From assembly GCA_965652395.1 (NCBI GenBank), contig CBFGUW010000005.1, forward strand, positions 1 to 64,000: a DNA stretch of 64,000 bases, read 5' to 3'. The first letter of the stretch is position 1. Each line of letters starts with the position of its first letter. This stretch comes from Saccharospirillum sp965652395. Lineage in GTDB: Bacteria; Pseudomonadota; Gammaproteobacteria; Pseudomonadales; Natronospirillaceae. The translations under genes were made by a program, and so were the position numbers. This document shows, in pieces, positions 8,225 to 16,249 of the stretch. Below the pieces are notes generated by a model that searched no databases, had not been told where the DNA came from, and worked only from the letters and a program-made list of their open reading frames with translations.

Positions 8225-8917
8225 ATGCGGGCAATAGTATTCTCGGCAATGCTCGGCGGCATTCTGTTGTTGGCTGGATGCGCGACCACCCATTCCTACA
8301 ATCTTTCGGCTTATCACGAAGCAAAACCCCGTTCTATTCTGGTGTTACCGGTCGTCAACGAGTCCGTTGACGTGCAGGCGCCGACATCGGTATTGACCAC
8401 TTTGCCACGGGTGCTGGCTGAAAAAGGGTATTACGTTTTTCCCGTCAACACCGTTAAAACCCTGTTGGAATATGAAGGGTTGTACGAACCGGCGGAAATT
8501 CATGCCCGACCGACCGACGAGTTGGCGAGGTTGTTCGGTGCCGACGCGGTGCTGTACCTCACCATTCATGAATGGACATCGCAATACGCCATTATCTCCA
8601 CCACCACCGTGGTCGATTTTGAATATCGCATCGCCGATGCGCAGGGTAATCCGCTTTGGTCGGCTCGAAAGCAGTTGAGTTATACACCGCAAAGCAGCAA
8701 CTCCGGCGGCGGTGCCATGGCTCAGTTGTTGTCCGCCGCTGTAACGGCTGCGGTTGAGCGGGCGGCGCCGAACTATCTGCCGCTCACGCGTCAGGCGAAT
8801 CGGGAGGTGTTTTACACCGATTACACCGCCATTCCCCCAGGCCCCTATCTTCCCACCTACGATGCTTATTACCAGGCATTGGAAGAGGCCAAGTCCGGTC
8901 AGACCCTCGAAGAGTAG
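8225..8917 (+). CDS. DUF799 (GNA1162-type) lipoprotein
   Basis: A 230-residue lipoprotein with lipobox LLLAGC (Cys19). The body (SILVLPVVNESVDVQAP, LAEKGYYVFPV, LARLFGADAVLYLTIHEW) fits DUF799, whose Neisseria member GNA1162 has a TolB-N-like fold and is thought to help assemble an outer-membrane transport complex. It ends the four-lipoprotein operon. A long palindromic repeat follows about 40 bp after the stop. The substrate of the putative complex cannot be told from sequence. Confidence 0.85.
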   Translation: MRAIVFSAMLGGILLLAGCATTHSYNLSAYHEAKPRSILVLPVVNESVDVQAPTSVLTTLPRVLAEKGYYVFPVNTVKTLLEYEGLYEPAEIHARPTDELARLFGADAVLYLTIHEWTSQYAIISTTTVVDFEYRIADAQGNPLWSARKQLSYTPQSSNSGGGAMAQLLSAAVTAAVERAAPNYLPLTRQANREVFYTDYTAIPPGPYLPTYDAYYQALEEAKSGQTLEE

Positions 8918-8958
8918 GGCTCTAACGCTGTTTAAATTCTCTGAGGCAGAGTCTTGTA

Positions 8959-9145
8959 ACTCAAGTTTCGGGGTTCGCTGGCAGGGACAAGCACCGGATG
9001 CCTGGTTGCCTTATCAAGGGTGGTTCGCAGCATGGATGCTGCGATCCAGGCCCCATGGACGGGTTTATGCCGACCCTTGATAAGGCAACCAGGTAGCCGG
9101 TGCGTACTCTTGGCACAATCATATACGCGAACCCCGAAACTTGAG
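8959..9145. repeat. Palindromic repeat copy 1 (MITE-like, full length, inverted orientation)
   Basis: 31-bp arms at 8991-9021 and 9073-9103 pair with two mismatches and enclose a 51-bp core (9022-9072). The core is the reverse complement of that in copies 2-4 and contains the hairpin CGCAGCATGGATGCTGCG. Outside the arms, 20-bp terminal inverted repeats (8959-8978 and 9126-9145 region, ending GGGGTTCGC / GCGAACCCC) are essentially perfect. TTGTA flanks the element at 8954-8958 and 9146-9150, a possible 5-bp target duplication. No transposase is encoded. Confidence 0.8.
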
Positions 9146-9161
9146 TTGTAATGGCTGAAAA

Positions 9162-9167
9162 TATGGA
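9162..9167 (-). promoter_or_regulatory. Candidate AraC half-site upstream of chvE
   Basis: TATGGA (TCCATA on the minus strand) lies about 180 bp upstream of chvE. The same hexamer recurs upstream of araA and between araC and araB. E. coli araI half-sites end in TCCATA. A single hexamer is weak evidence; the recurrence across the regulon is what supports it. Confidence 0.3.
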
Positions 9168-9345
9168 TGGAAATACTGGGTTGGTCTCTGCCCGGTATCG
9201 TTCTCAAGGCGGTTGGGTACACTCAGGGCAGTCACTCACCGAAGTTGAACCGGCGGAGTGAAATTGTCCTGACCCTTGTGACAACAATAACAATCAGGGG
9301 ATCGTACCGGCGCAAAGTCCGGCTCCCCCTGCCAGGAGACATTCG

Positions 9346-10407
9346 ATGAAACATTTTCACAGCCTTGTCGCTATGGCGACCGTATCCCTTTTTGCGGCGA
9401 TGCCCGGAACCCTGCTTGCCAAAGACCGTGTCGGTATTTCCATGCCCACCAAGTCGTCCTCGCGCTGGATCTCGGATGGCGAGAGCATGGTGGCCCAGTT
9501 TGAAGAAGCGGGCTACAAAACTTACCTGCAATACGCCGAAGACGACATTCCCACCCAGCTGTCCCAAGTCGAGAACATGATCGTACGCGGCGTCGATGTA
9601 TTGGTTATTGCCGCCATCGACGGTACTACCCTGTCATCCGCCCTGGATAAGGCCGAACAGGCCGGTATCGAAGTGGTCGCTTACGACCGTTTGATCCGCG
9701 ACTCCGAACACGTCGACTATTATGCCACTTTCGATAACTTCCAAGTCGGTGTGCTGCAGGCGAAATATATAGAAGAATCGCTTGGGCTTGATGAAGGCAA
9801 GGGCCCGTTCAACATCGAACTGTTCGGCGGATCGCCGGATGACAACAACGCCTATTTCTTCTACAACGGAGCCATGTCCGTTCTCCAACCTTATATCGAC
9901 AAAGGCCAGTTGACCGTCCCCAGCGGCCAGATGGGTATGGACAAAGTCTCTACCCTGCGCTGGGATGGCGCCGTCGCCCAGGCGCGTATGGACAATCTAC
10001 TCAGCGCCCATTACAGCGACCGCCGGGTGGACGCTGTTCTGTCACCTTACGATGGTTTGAGCATTGGTATTATTTCGTCACTGAAAGGCGTGGGGTATGG
10101 TTCCAACTCGTTGCCCATGCCGGTGATTACCGGTCAGGATGCTGAAATTCCTTCCATTAAATCCATTCTGGCGCATGAACAGACGTCCACCATCTTCAAG
10201 GATACCCGTGAACTGGCCCGTGTGACGGTCGGCATGGTGAACGCCATCATGCGGGGCACCGAACCGGAAATCAACGACACCAGCACTTACGATAATGGCT
10301 TGAAAGTAGTGCCCTCCTACTTGCTGGAACCGGTCAGTGTGGATGAATCCAACTGGGAAGAGGTATTGATCGGCAGCGGCTACTATTCCAAAAACCAAAT
10401 CATGTAG
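9346..10407 (+). CDS. chvE: Periplasmic sugar-binding protein of a multiple-monosaccharide ABC importer
   Basis: A 353-residue periplasmic binding protein with a signal peptide (about 1-25, cleavage after TLLA). It belongs to the ChvE/XylF class: VGISMPTKSSSRWISDGESM at the N-terminus, GVDVLVIAAIDG, VVAYDRLIRDS, the GGSPDDNNA loop and VITGQDAE. These proteins deliver arabinose, xylose, glucose or galactose to the MmsAB-type membrane complex. Neighbouring arabinose catabolic genes make L-arabinose the likely main ligand here. The leader includes a palindromic repeat and a candidate AraC site. Two hairpins follow the stop before the ATPase gene. Confidence 0.92.
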   Translation: MKHFHSLVAMATVSLFAAMPGTLLAKDRVGISMPTKSSSRWISDGESMVAQFEEAGYKTYLQYAEDDIPTQLSQVENMIVRGVDVLVIAAIDGTTLSSALDKAEQAGIEVVAYDRLIRDSEHVDYYATFDNFQVGVLQAKYIEESLGLDEGKGPFNIELFGGSPDDNNAYFFYNGAMSVLQPYIDKGQLTVPSGQMGMDKVSTLRWDGAVAQARMDNLLSAHYSDRRVDAVLSPYDGLSIGIISSLKGVGYGSNSLPMPVITGQDAEIPSIKSILAHEQTSTIFKDTRELARVTVGMVNAIMRGTEPEINDTSTYDNGLKVVPSYLLEPVSVDESNWEEVLIGSGYYSKNQIM

Positions 10408-10411
10408 TGGT

Positions 10412-10437
10412 AACGGCCCGAGTGTCTTCGGGCCGTT
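10412..10437 (+). terminator. Attenuating hairpin between chvE and mmsA
   Basis: A 10-bp perfect stem (AACGGCCCGA at 10412-10421 with 10428-10437) and a 6-nt loop, ending in TTT. Leaky terminators after binding-protein genes commonly raise their transcript over the ATPase and permease. Confidence 0.6.
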
Positions 10438-10449
10438 TATCGAATCGGC

Positions 10450-10471
10450 GATGCCTCGGTTTCGAGGCATC
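10450..10471 (+). repeat. Second intercistronic hairpin before mmsA
   Basis: GATGCCTCG (10450-10458) pairs perfectly with 10463-10471 around a 4-nt loop, 22 bp before the mmsA start. It may protect the upstream message from 3' decay. It has no T-tract, so it is not itself a terminator. Confidence 0.55.
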
Positions 10472-10492
10472 TCTGCATTGGAGAGTAGGTAT

Positions 10493-12019
10493 ATGACCGC
10501 TATTCTGGAAATGCGGGAGATCACGAAAACCTTTCCCGGGGTCAAAGCGCTGAACCGCGTCAGTATCGAGGTGAACGCGGGCGAAATTCACGCTTTGGTG
10601 GGAGAGAACGGTGCCGGTAAATCAACCCTGATGAAGGTGCTCAGTGGGGTATATCCGTCCAAATCCTATACCGGGGATATCCTCTTCGAGGATGAAATTC
10701 AGTCGTTTTCGACGGTATCCGACAGCGAAGACAAAGGCATTATCATTATTCACCAGGAACTGGCCCTGGTACCGCAATTAAGCATTGCGGAAAACATTTT
10801 TCTTGGTAACGAAGTGCGGCGACGGGGCGTCATCGATTGGGACGCCACCTTTGTTCGAACCGAAGAATTGTTGGCCAAGGTCGGGCTTGCGGAATCGCCG
10901 GGTACCCTGGTTGGCGATATCGGCGTGGGCAAGCAACAACTGGTGGAAATCGCCAAGGCGCTCTCTAAAAATGTACGTCTGCTGATTCTGGATGAACCCA
11001 CGGCAGCACTGAACGAGAAAGACAGCGCCGCCTTACTTGAATTGTTGCTTGAGCTGAAAGCTCAGGGGATCGCCTCCATCCTGATCTCCCACAAATTGAA
11101 TGAAATCCGCCGGGTGGCGGATCGCATCACCGTGCTTCGGGACGGCAGTTCCGTAAGCACGTTGGACAACATCGGTGAAGGCATCGACGAGCAACTGATC
11201 ATTCAGAACATGGTGGGCCGTCCGCTGTCCGATTTGTTTCCTCCCAAAACCGCTGAGGTGGGTGACACCGTTTTCGAAGTGTCGGATTGGACGGTCTATC
11301 ACCCTCAGGACGCCCAGCGCCTGGTGGTGGACAACGCCAGCCTTACCGTACGCAAAGGGGAAATCGTTGGTATTGCCGGGTTGATGGGGGCCGGACGTAC
11401 CGAGCTTGCCATGAGTCTTTTCGGCGGTGCCTATGGTCGCAATATTTCGGGCCAGATACGGATGCACGGCAAGCCATTGCAGTTGAAGTCTGTCGAGGAT
11501 GCCGTGAAAGCCGGGATCGCTTACGTGACCGAGGACCGTAAACATTACGGGCTGAATCTGATTGAAGACATTACCACCAACATCTCGCTGGCGAACCTGG
11601 CCGCTGTGGCGCGTACTGGAGTTATCGACGATCAGCGCGAGTTGGATATTGCCCATCAATATCAGAAAGACCTCAACATCAAGTGCCCCGGGGTTTACCA
11701 AAAGACGGTCAATCTGTCGGGGGGTAATCAGCAGAAGGTGGTTTTGGCCAAGTGGCTCTTCACCAACCCGGAACTGTTGATTCTCGATGAACCCACGCGC
11801 GGTATCGATGTGGGTGCCAAATACGAGATTTACAGCCTGATCGATGCATTGGCGGCCGAAGGCCGGGCAGTGTTGATGATCTCGTCTGAAATGCCGGAAC
11901 TGCTGGGTCTGTGTGATCGCATCTATGTCATGAACGAGGGGCGCATGGTGGGCGAACTGCCGCGCGCGGAAGCCAGTCAGGAAGCCATCATGTCCATCAT
12001 TATTCAATCCGGGAGATAA
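10493..12019 (+). CDS. mmsA: Multiple-monosaccharide ABC importer, ATP-binding protein
   Basis: A 508-residue tandem ATPase of the carbohydrate uptake-2 (GguA/XylG/MglA) type. The first half has Walker A GENGAGKST, signature VGKQQL and Walker B LLILDEPTAALN. The second has a degenerate Walker A (AGLMGAGRTE), LSGGNQQK and LLILDEPTRGID. It powers sugar import with ChvE and MmsB at the inner membrane. The ATG at 10493 is chosen because GGAGAG precedes it and the protein then starts like GguA (ILEMREITKTFPGVKAL); an earlier in-frame GTG/ATG would fall in the hairpin. The permease starts 3 bp after the stop. Confidence 0.93.
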   Translation: MTAILEMREITKTFPGVKALNRVSIEVNAGEIHALVGENGAGKSTLMKVLSGVYPSKSYTGDILFEDEIQSFSTVSDSEDKGIIIIHQELALVPQLSIAENIFLGNEVRRRGVIDWDATFVRTEELLAKVGLAESPGTLVGDIGVGKQQLVEIAKALSKNVRLLILDEPTAALNEKDSAALLELLLELKAQGIASILISHKLNEIRRVADRITVLRDGSSVSTLDNIGEGIDEQLIIQNMVGRPLSDLFPPKTAEVGDTVFEVSDWTVYHPQDAQRLVVDNASLTVRKGEIVGIAGLMGAGRTELAMSLFGGAYGRNISGQIRMHGKPLQLKSVEDAVKAGIAYVTEDRKHYGLNLIEDITTNISLANLAAVARTGVIDDQRELDIAHQYQKDLNIKCPGVYQKTVNLSGGNQQKVVLAKWLFTNPELLILDEPTRGIDVGAKYEIYSLIDALAAEGRAVLMISSEMPELLGLCDRIYVMNEGRMVGELPRAEASQEAIMSIIIQSGR

Positions 12020-12022
12020 GTC

Positions 12023-13231
12023 ATGTCTACACAAAGTACCCGTCCTCTGGCGGCAAAGCCGAAGGATACCGGACCCTCTCTTGGGTTTATCAAAGGCAAT
12101 TTGCGCGAGTACGGCATTCTGATGGCCCTGGTGGTGATCATGGGGTTGTTTCAGGTGCTGACCGAAGGCGTTTTGTTGAAACCGTTGAACATCACCAACC
12201 TGGTATTGCAGAACAGCTATATCGTGATCATGGCGCTGGGGATGTTGATGGTGATCGTCTCCGGTCACATCGACCTCTCCGTCGGTTCGGTTGTGGGGTT
12301 CATCGGTGCATTGGCCGCTGTATTGATGGTTAATTACCAGTGGCATTACATACCGGCGGTGGTCGTCTGTTTGCTGGTAGGGGGATTGATTGGTGCCGCT
12401 CAGGGCTATTGGGTCGCCTATTTCCGCATCCCTGCTTTCATTGTCACGCTGGCTGGTATGTTGGTCTTCAAGGGGCTGACATTGGCTTTGTTGGGCGGTC
12501 AGTCGGTCGGGCCTTTCCCGGAACAGTTTCAGAAACTGAGTTCCGGTTTTATTCCGGATCTATTTGGGGAGGGCGGCTTTCATGTCACCTCTTTCCTGAT
12601 CGCTTTGGCCGTTTCCAGCTTGATGGTGTACCTGAATGTGCGTCAGCGCTGGAAGCAGGCTCAGCACCGTTCTCTTACCGAGCCTTCCGCCATTTTCTGG
12701 ACAAAACAGTTATTGTTGGCCGGTGCGATTTTATATTTTGTGTACCTTCTGTCGACTTATCAGGGGTTGCCGAATGTACTGGTGGTCATGGCATTGCTGA
12801 TCTCGATCTACACCTTTATCACCAATCGGACAACGGTCGGTCGTCGCATTTATGCCATCGGTGGCAACGAAAAAGCGGCAATGCTGTCGGGCATCAATAC
12901 CAAGCGATTGACCTTTGCCACCTTTGTGAACATGGGAATGTTGGCGGCCCTGGCGGGGCTGGTATTTGCCGCCCGCCTGAATACGGCGACGCCCAAAGCG
13001 GGCCTGGCGTTTGAGTTGGATGTTATTGCGGCGGTCTTTATCGGTGGCGCTTCAATGCAGGGTGGCGTCGGTAAAATTCTGGGCGCGGTGATCGGTGCCT
13101 TCATTATGGGCGTAATGAACAATGGCATGTCTATCCTGGGTGTTGGCATTGACTGGCAGCAGGTGATTAAGGGCTTGGTGTTGTTGGCGGCGGTTGTATT
13201 CGACGTTTACAACAAGAATAAAGCCGCCTGA
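12023..13231 (+). CDS. mmsB: Multiple-monosaccharide ABC importer, permease
   Basis: A 402-residue polytopic inner-membrane permease of the GguB/XylH type with about ten hydrophobic segments. Typical segments include LGMLMVIVSGHIDLSVGSVVG near residue 80, AYFRIPAFIVTLAGMLVFKG and AIGGNEKAAMLSGIN near 290, the latter holding the coupling-helix region for the ATPase. A soluble insertion at about 205-230 fits XylH/GguB-type permeases. It is last in the chvE-mmsA-mmsB operon and is followed by a good terminator. Partner context suggests arabinose import. Confidence 0.92.
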   Translation: MSTQSTRPLAAKPKDTGPSLGFIKGNLREYGILMALVVIMGLFQVLTEGVLLKPLNITNLVLQNSYIVIMALGMLMVIVSGHIDLSVGSVVGFIGALAAVLMVNYQWHYIPAVVVCLLVGGLIGAAQGYWVAYFRIPAFIVTLAGMLVFKGLTLALLGGQSVGPFPEQFQKLSSGFIPDLFGEGGFHVTSFLIALAVSSLMVYLNVRQRWKQAQHRSLTEPSAIFWTKQLLLAGAILYFVYLLSTYQGLPNVLVVMALLISIYTFITNRTTVGRRIYAIGGNEKAAMLSGINTKRLTFATFVNMGMLAALAGLVFAARLNTATPKAGLAFELDVIAAVFIGGASMQGGVGKILGAVIGAFIMGVMNNGMSILGVGIDWQQVIKGLVLLAAVVFDVYNKNKAA

Positions 13232-13273
13232 CAAAATTGGGGAGATATACGGTGGCCTAGAGCCTCTGGAGTT

Positions 13274-13297
13274 AGCCGGCGAAAGCCGGTTTTTTTT
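13274..13297 (+). terminator. Terminator of the sugar importer operon
   Basis: A GC-rich stem AGCCGGC/GCCGGTT closed by a GAAA tetraloop and followed by eight T residues, about 43 bp after the mmsB stop. Confidence 0.8.
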
Positions 13298-13314
13298 CTC
13301 AAGTCGTGGTTAAC

Positions 13315-13362
13315 GGCGTTGCCGGTAGTACGCACCGGCAACCAGGCATCCGCTGCTCGCCT
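13315..13362. repeat. Core-deleted remnant of the palindromic repeat
   Basis: GTTGCCGGTAGTACGCACCGG matches the left flank of copies 2 and 4 of the dispersed palindrome. It is followed directly by AACCAGGCATCCG-TGCT-like sequence matching the outer end of a right arm. The 51-bp core and most of both arms are missing, as if deleted. It lies between two terminators. Confidence 0.45.
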
Positions 13363-13390
13363 GTGGGGGAACCGCCTCAATTACGAAGAC

Positions 13391-13420
13391 AAAAAAGGCA
13401 CCGGATAGGTGCCTAAAAAA
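13391..13420 (-). terminator. Terminator of araA (minus strand)
   Basis: The stem AGGCACC/GGTGCCT is flanked by A-tracts on the plus strand, giving a T-tract on either strand. It lies 22 bp beyond the araA stop, so it most likely ends the araA transcript. Confidence 0.75.
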
Positions 13421-13442
13421 CGCCTGTGGCCTTAAAAGGAAA

Positions 13443-14939
13443 TCAACGAACCGCTTGGTTCTGACTGTAGTAAACAGCATTATTGCGCAGTTGCTGTTTG
13501 AAGCTGTGAAGCTGGGTTGCGTTATCGATCACGCAGGTTTCAATGCCTGCCATATCGGCCCAGGCTGTCAGGGTGTCTACGTCAACGGCTTGGGTGTACG
13601 CCGAATGGTGAGCGGCACCGGCCAGTATCCATGCCTCTGCTGAGACCGCCAGACTGGGCTGAGGTTCCCAAAGCGCGTGAGCCACCGGTAGGTTGGGGAG
13701 TGAGGCGGGCGGTGTGACGGTATCCAATTGATTGATCACTAACCGGAAACGATGGCCCAGATCCACCAGGGTGGCGTTGAGAGCGGGGCCTGGCGTCGCC
13801 GAGAACTTCAAACGGGCGATGTCCGCTTTGCAGCCGATGGTGTGCGGATGGACGTCCAGCACAGGTTTGTCCCGGGTGATGCTGGGGCAGACTTCCAACA
13901 TGTGAGCACCCAACACCTGCGCCGGTTGGCCGAGATGGTAGGTGTAATCTTCCATGAAGGAGGTGCCACCGCTTTTGCCCTGCGACATGCGCTTCAGCAT
14001 GCGCACCAGGGCCGAGGTTTTCCAGTCGCCTTCACCGCCGTAACCGTAGCCTTTTGCCATTAACCGCTGAGTGGCCAGACCGGGCAGGTTGGAGATGCCT
14101 GCCAGGTTTTCGAAGGTATTGGTGAAGGCGTTGCAGTCGTGGTCTTCCAGAAAGCGTTGCATGCCCAATTCCAACCGTGCTTCGTTAAGAAGCATGTTGG
14201 TCTTGTGTTCGTCCTTATGCAGTGTGAAGGCGATGTCGTACTCGGTGGCGTAGGCATCCAGTTGGCGGGAGATGTCTTCGTCACTGACGGCCTGGCAATA
14301 TTCGGCCAGCTCGGCGATTCCATAACCGTGTACTTCATAACCAAACTGGATTTGAGCGCTGACTTTATTGCCTTCGGTAACGGCGACCTGACGCATGTTG
14401 TCGCCGAAGCGGGCTACCTTGAGCTGTCTGGCTTCGTTCACGCCGAGAGCGGCTCTTGCCCAGGTATCTATACGGGCTTGAACGTTTCTATCCTGCCAAT
14501 GCCCGGCCACGACCGTGCGTTCAAGGCCGAGGCGGGTGGCGGCGAAACCGAATTCCCGACAGCCGTGAGCGCTCTGGTGCAGGTTCATGTAGGCCATGTC
14601 GATGTCTTGCCAGGGCAGTTCAGCATTGAACTGGGTGTGCAGATGCATCCAGGGCTTGCTCAAGGCGGCGAGCCCTTCGAGCCACATTTTGGCAGGGGAG
14701 AAGGTGTGCATCCAAAACATCACGCCGAGACAGTTCGGGTCGAGATTCGCCTCCTGGCATAGGCGGGTAATATCCTGACGCTGGGTAACGGTGCCTTTGT
14801 TTTGAATGAGCGTACAAATTGAGCCGCTATCGTTCAGGCCAGCGACGAGCGTTTGGCTGTTGTTCGCCACCTGTTGCAGCACCCGTTCGCCATACAGGTG
14901 TTGCGATCCGGTCACGAACCAGATGGAAGATTGTGTCAT
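13443..14939 (-). CDS. araA: L-arabinose isomerase
   Basis: L-arabinose isomerase converts L-arabinose to L-ribulose in the cytoplasm using Mn2+. The 498-residue protein has the family length and motifs: FVTGSQHLYGE at the start, MFWMHTFSPAKMW, the HTQFNAELPW stretch, GYGYGGEGDWKTSALVR, and MLEVCP...DVHPHTIG holding metal-binding residues. It is on the minus strand, downstream of araC and convergent with the importer operon. Its 150-bp upstream gap has its own TATGGA/TCCATG inverted pair, so separate AraC control is likely. Confidence 0.97.
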   Translation of the reverse strand: MTQSSIWFVTGSQHLYGERVLQQVANNSQTLVAGLNDSGSICTLIQNKGTVTQRQDITRLCQEANLDPNCLGVMFWMHTFSPAKMWLEGLAALSKPWMHLHTQFNAELPWQDIDMAYMNLHQSAHGCREFGFAATRLGLERTVVAGHWQDRNVQARIDTWARAALGVNEARQLKVARFGDNMRQVAVTEGNKVSAQIQFGYEVHGYGIAELAEYCQAVSDEDISRQLDAYATEYDIAFTLHKDEHKTNMLLNEARLELGMQRFLEDHDCNAFTNTFENLAGISNLPGLATQRLMAKGYGYGGEGDWKTSALVRMLKRMSQGKSGGTSFMEDYTYHLGQPAQVLGAHMLEVCPSITRDKPVLDVHPHTIGCKADIARLKFSATPGPALNATLVDLGHRFRLVINQLDTVTPPASLPNLPVAHALWEPQPSLAVSAEAWILAGAAHHSAYTQAVDVDTLTAWADMAGIETCVIDNATQLHSFKQQLRNNAVYYSQNQAVR

Positions 14940-15057
14940 TTGTGTAGGCCTCCAGGCTTTCTTGGATGGGGCTGGAGTGTCAACTCAAGTCCCAGGTGTG
15001 GAGGCTTTAAGTGTGGGTGGGCGACTGCAATGTGAACATAGAGATTCGATGCCGGTA

Positions 15058-15080
15058 TATGGACGATCGGATCATCCATG
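15058..15080 (-). promoter_or_regulatory. Candidate AraC operator upstream of araA
   Basis: TATGGA (15058-15063) and TCCATG (15075-15080) form an inverted pair separated by 11 bp, about 120 bp upstream of araA and just beyond the araC stop. Read toward araA the proximal half-site is TCCATA, as in E. coli araI. Confidence 0.4.
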
Positions 15081-15092
15081 TCCGCTTGCAAT

Positions 15093-15956
15093 TTATTGAT
15101 GGCTGCGCCGGAATTCGCGGGGGCTGAGGCCGAGGTTTTTCCGGAAAACACGCGAAAAATACAGTGCGTCCTGGTAACCCAAATATTGGGCAACCTGATT
15201 CACGGCAAGGTCTGTTGTGACCAACAACTGGCGGGCCAGGCTAATGCGTTGGTCTTCAATCCATTGCCGAACCGGTACACCCATTTGCTTGCGGAACAGA
15301 TGCGAGAACCGTGAACTCGACATGCAGGCGACGCGCGCCAGTTCGCAGATGGTGAGTTCCTTGCTGAGATTATCGTTAATGAATTGGCAGACACGGTGAA
15401 TGCGTGCGTCCAGAGGCGCCTGTGGACGGTTCTGGTCGAACTCGCGACAACGAATGAGAATTTGCTCCAGCAAATTGAGCCCGAGTTCCTCCGATAGCAT
15501 GCAGTCGTTCTTGGCGCTTTTGTCGATGTCCTGAAACAACTGATCGATCAACTGCATCCGCTCTTGGGACTCGACGGTCATGAAGCCTACGTTGCGAATC
15601 ACCTGTGCCCAGTTCAGCCACTCGCTCCAGGTGGCGCGGGGGCGAAAATAGACCCAGCGGTGATACCAGTTGTGAAAATCCGGATGGCGGCCATAGTCGT
15701 GACAGGCACCGGCGGGAATCAGCATCATATCGCCCGCGTTGACCTGGGTTTCATGCTCGGTACCGGGAAACACCAAACCGGCACCGGAAACCGTTATATT
15801 CAGAATATAACCCTTCAGGCCACTGGGTCTGTCGATCCAGAAATCCAGCTCACCGCCTTGAACAATGGGGGTAAGCCCGGCCACAAGATGGGCGTTAAAG
15901 GGATAGCCCGGCTTGAGCGGGTCCAGATTCATCGGTTTGGACATGGCTTCGGTCAT
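15093..15956 (-). CDS. araC: Arabinose regulator AraC
   Basis: A 287-residue transcription factor that activates arabinose genes when L-arabinose is bound and represses by looping without it. The N-terminal cupin domain closely follows E. coli AraC (LKPGYPFNAHLVAGLTPI, DFWIDRPSGLKGYILN, CHDYGRHP, YHRWVYFRPRATWSEWLNW). The C-terminal domain has two HTH motifs (ICELARVACMSSSRFSHLFRKQ and AVNQVAQYLGYQDALYFSRVFRK). It is divergent from araB-araD and upstream of araA. The start ATG is the first of two possible ones (the other is residue 5). Confidence 0.95.
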   Translation of the reverse strand: MTEAMSKPMNLDPLKPGYPFNAHLVAGLTPIVQGGELDFWIDRPSGLKGYILNITVSGAGLVFPGTEHETQVNAGDMMLIPAGACHDYGRHPDFHNWYHRWVYFRPRATWSEWLNWAQVIRNVGFMTVESQERMQLIDQLFQDIDKSAKNDCMLSEELGLNLLEQILIRCREFDQNRPQAPLDARIHRVCQFINDNLSKELTICELARVACMSSSRFSHLFRKQMGVPVRQWIEDQRISLARQLLVTTDLAVNQVAQYLGYQDALYFSRVFRKNLGLSPREFRRSHQ

Positions 15957-16000
15957 GGCGGTGCTCGTATCGTCTGTCTTATTTTTATGCAGTCAATATA

Positions 16001-16014
16001 TCCATATTTATGGA
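16001..16014. promoter_or_regulatory. Palindromic candidate AraC operator near araC
   Basis: A perfect 14-bp palindrome, TCCATA-TT-TATGGA, lies 45 bp upstream of the araC start. It could be a distal loop site or an araC autorepression site, comparable in place to E. coli araO. Confidence 0.45.
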
Positions 16015-16177
16015 CAATGTCTCCACCCTACCAAAGTCTTATGGTTTCCTCTCGGAAACAGCCAGCTTCCCTTGAAAACCTTATATATCAGCTGGTTAAG
16101 TAAGTTTTAGACGGCCAGTTTGTTATTGGTAACGCGACAAAGAGACAGGTTTTTGCATATAGACAGCAGAAATCTCT

Positions 16178-16195
16178 ATCACGGATTTATCCATG
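16178..16195 (+). promoter_or_regulatory. Candidate araI-like site before araB
   Basis: CACGGATTTATCCATG, with TCCATG at 16190-16195, is about 55 bp upstream of the araB ATG and similar to the E. coli araI half-site TAGC-N7-TCCATA in its right half. No clear second half-site 21 bp away was seen. No CRP consensus was recognised in 15957-16249. Confidence 0.4.
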
Positions 16196-16249
16196 GCAGG
16201 TCATGGTAGTCAGAACAAAACCGAAAAATTCTGAGGCGATAAAATAACC

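Noticed and set aside
11033..12346. 437-codon antisense frame across mmsA and mmsB
   Set aside because: It lies entirely opposite well-conserved transporter genes, is rich in His/Gln as expected of antisense GC-rich coding DNA, and has no ribosome site.
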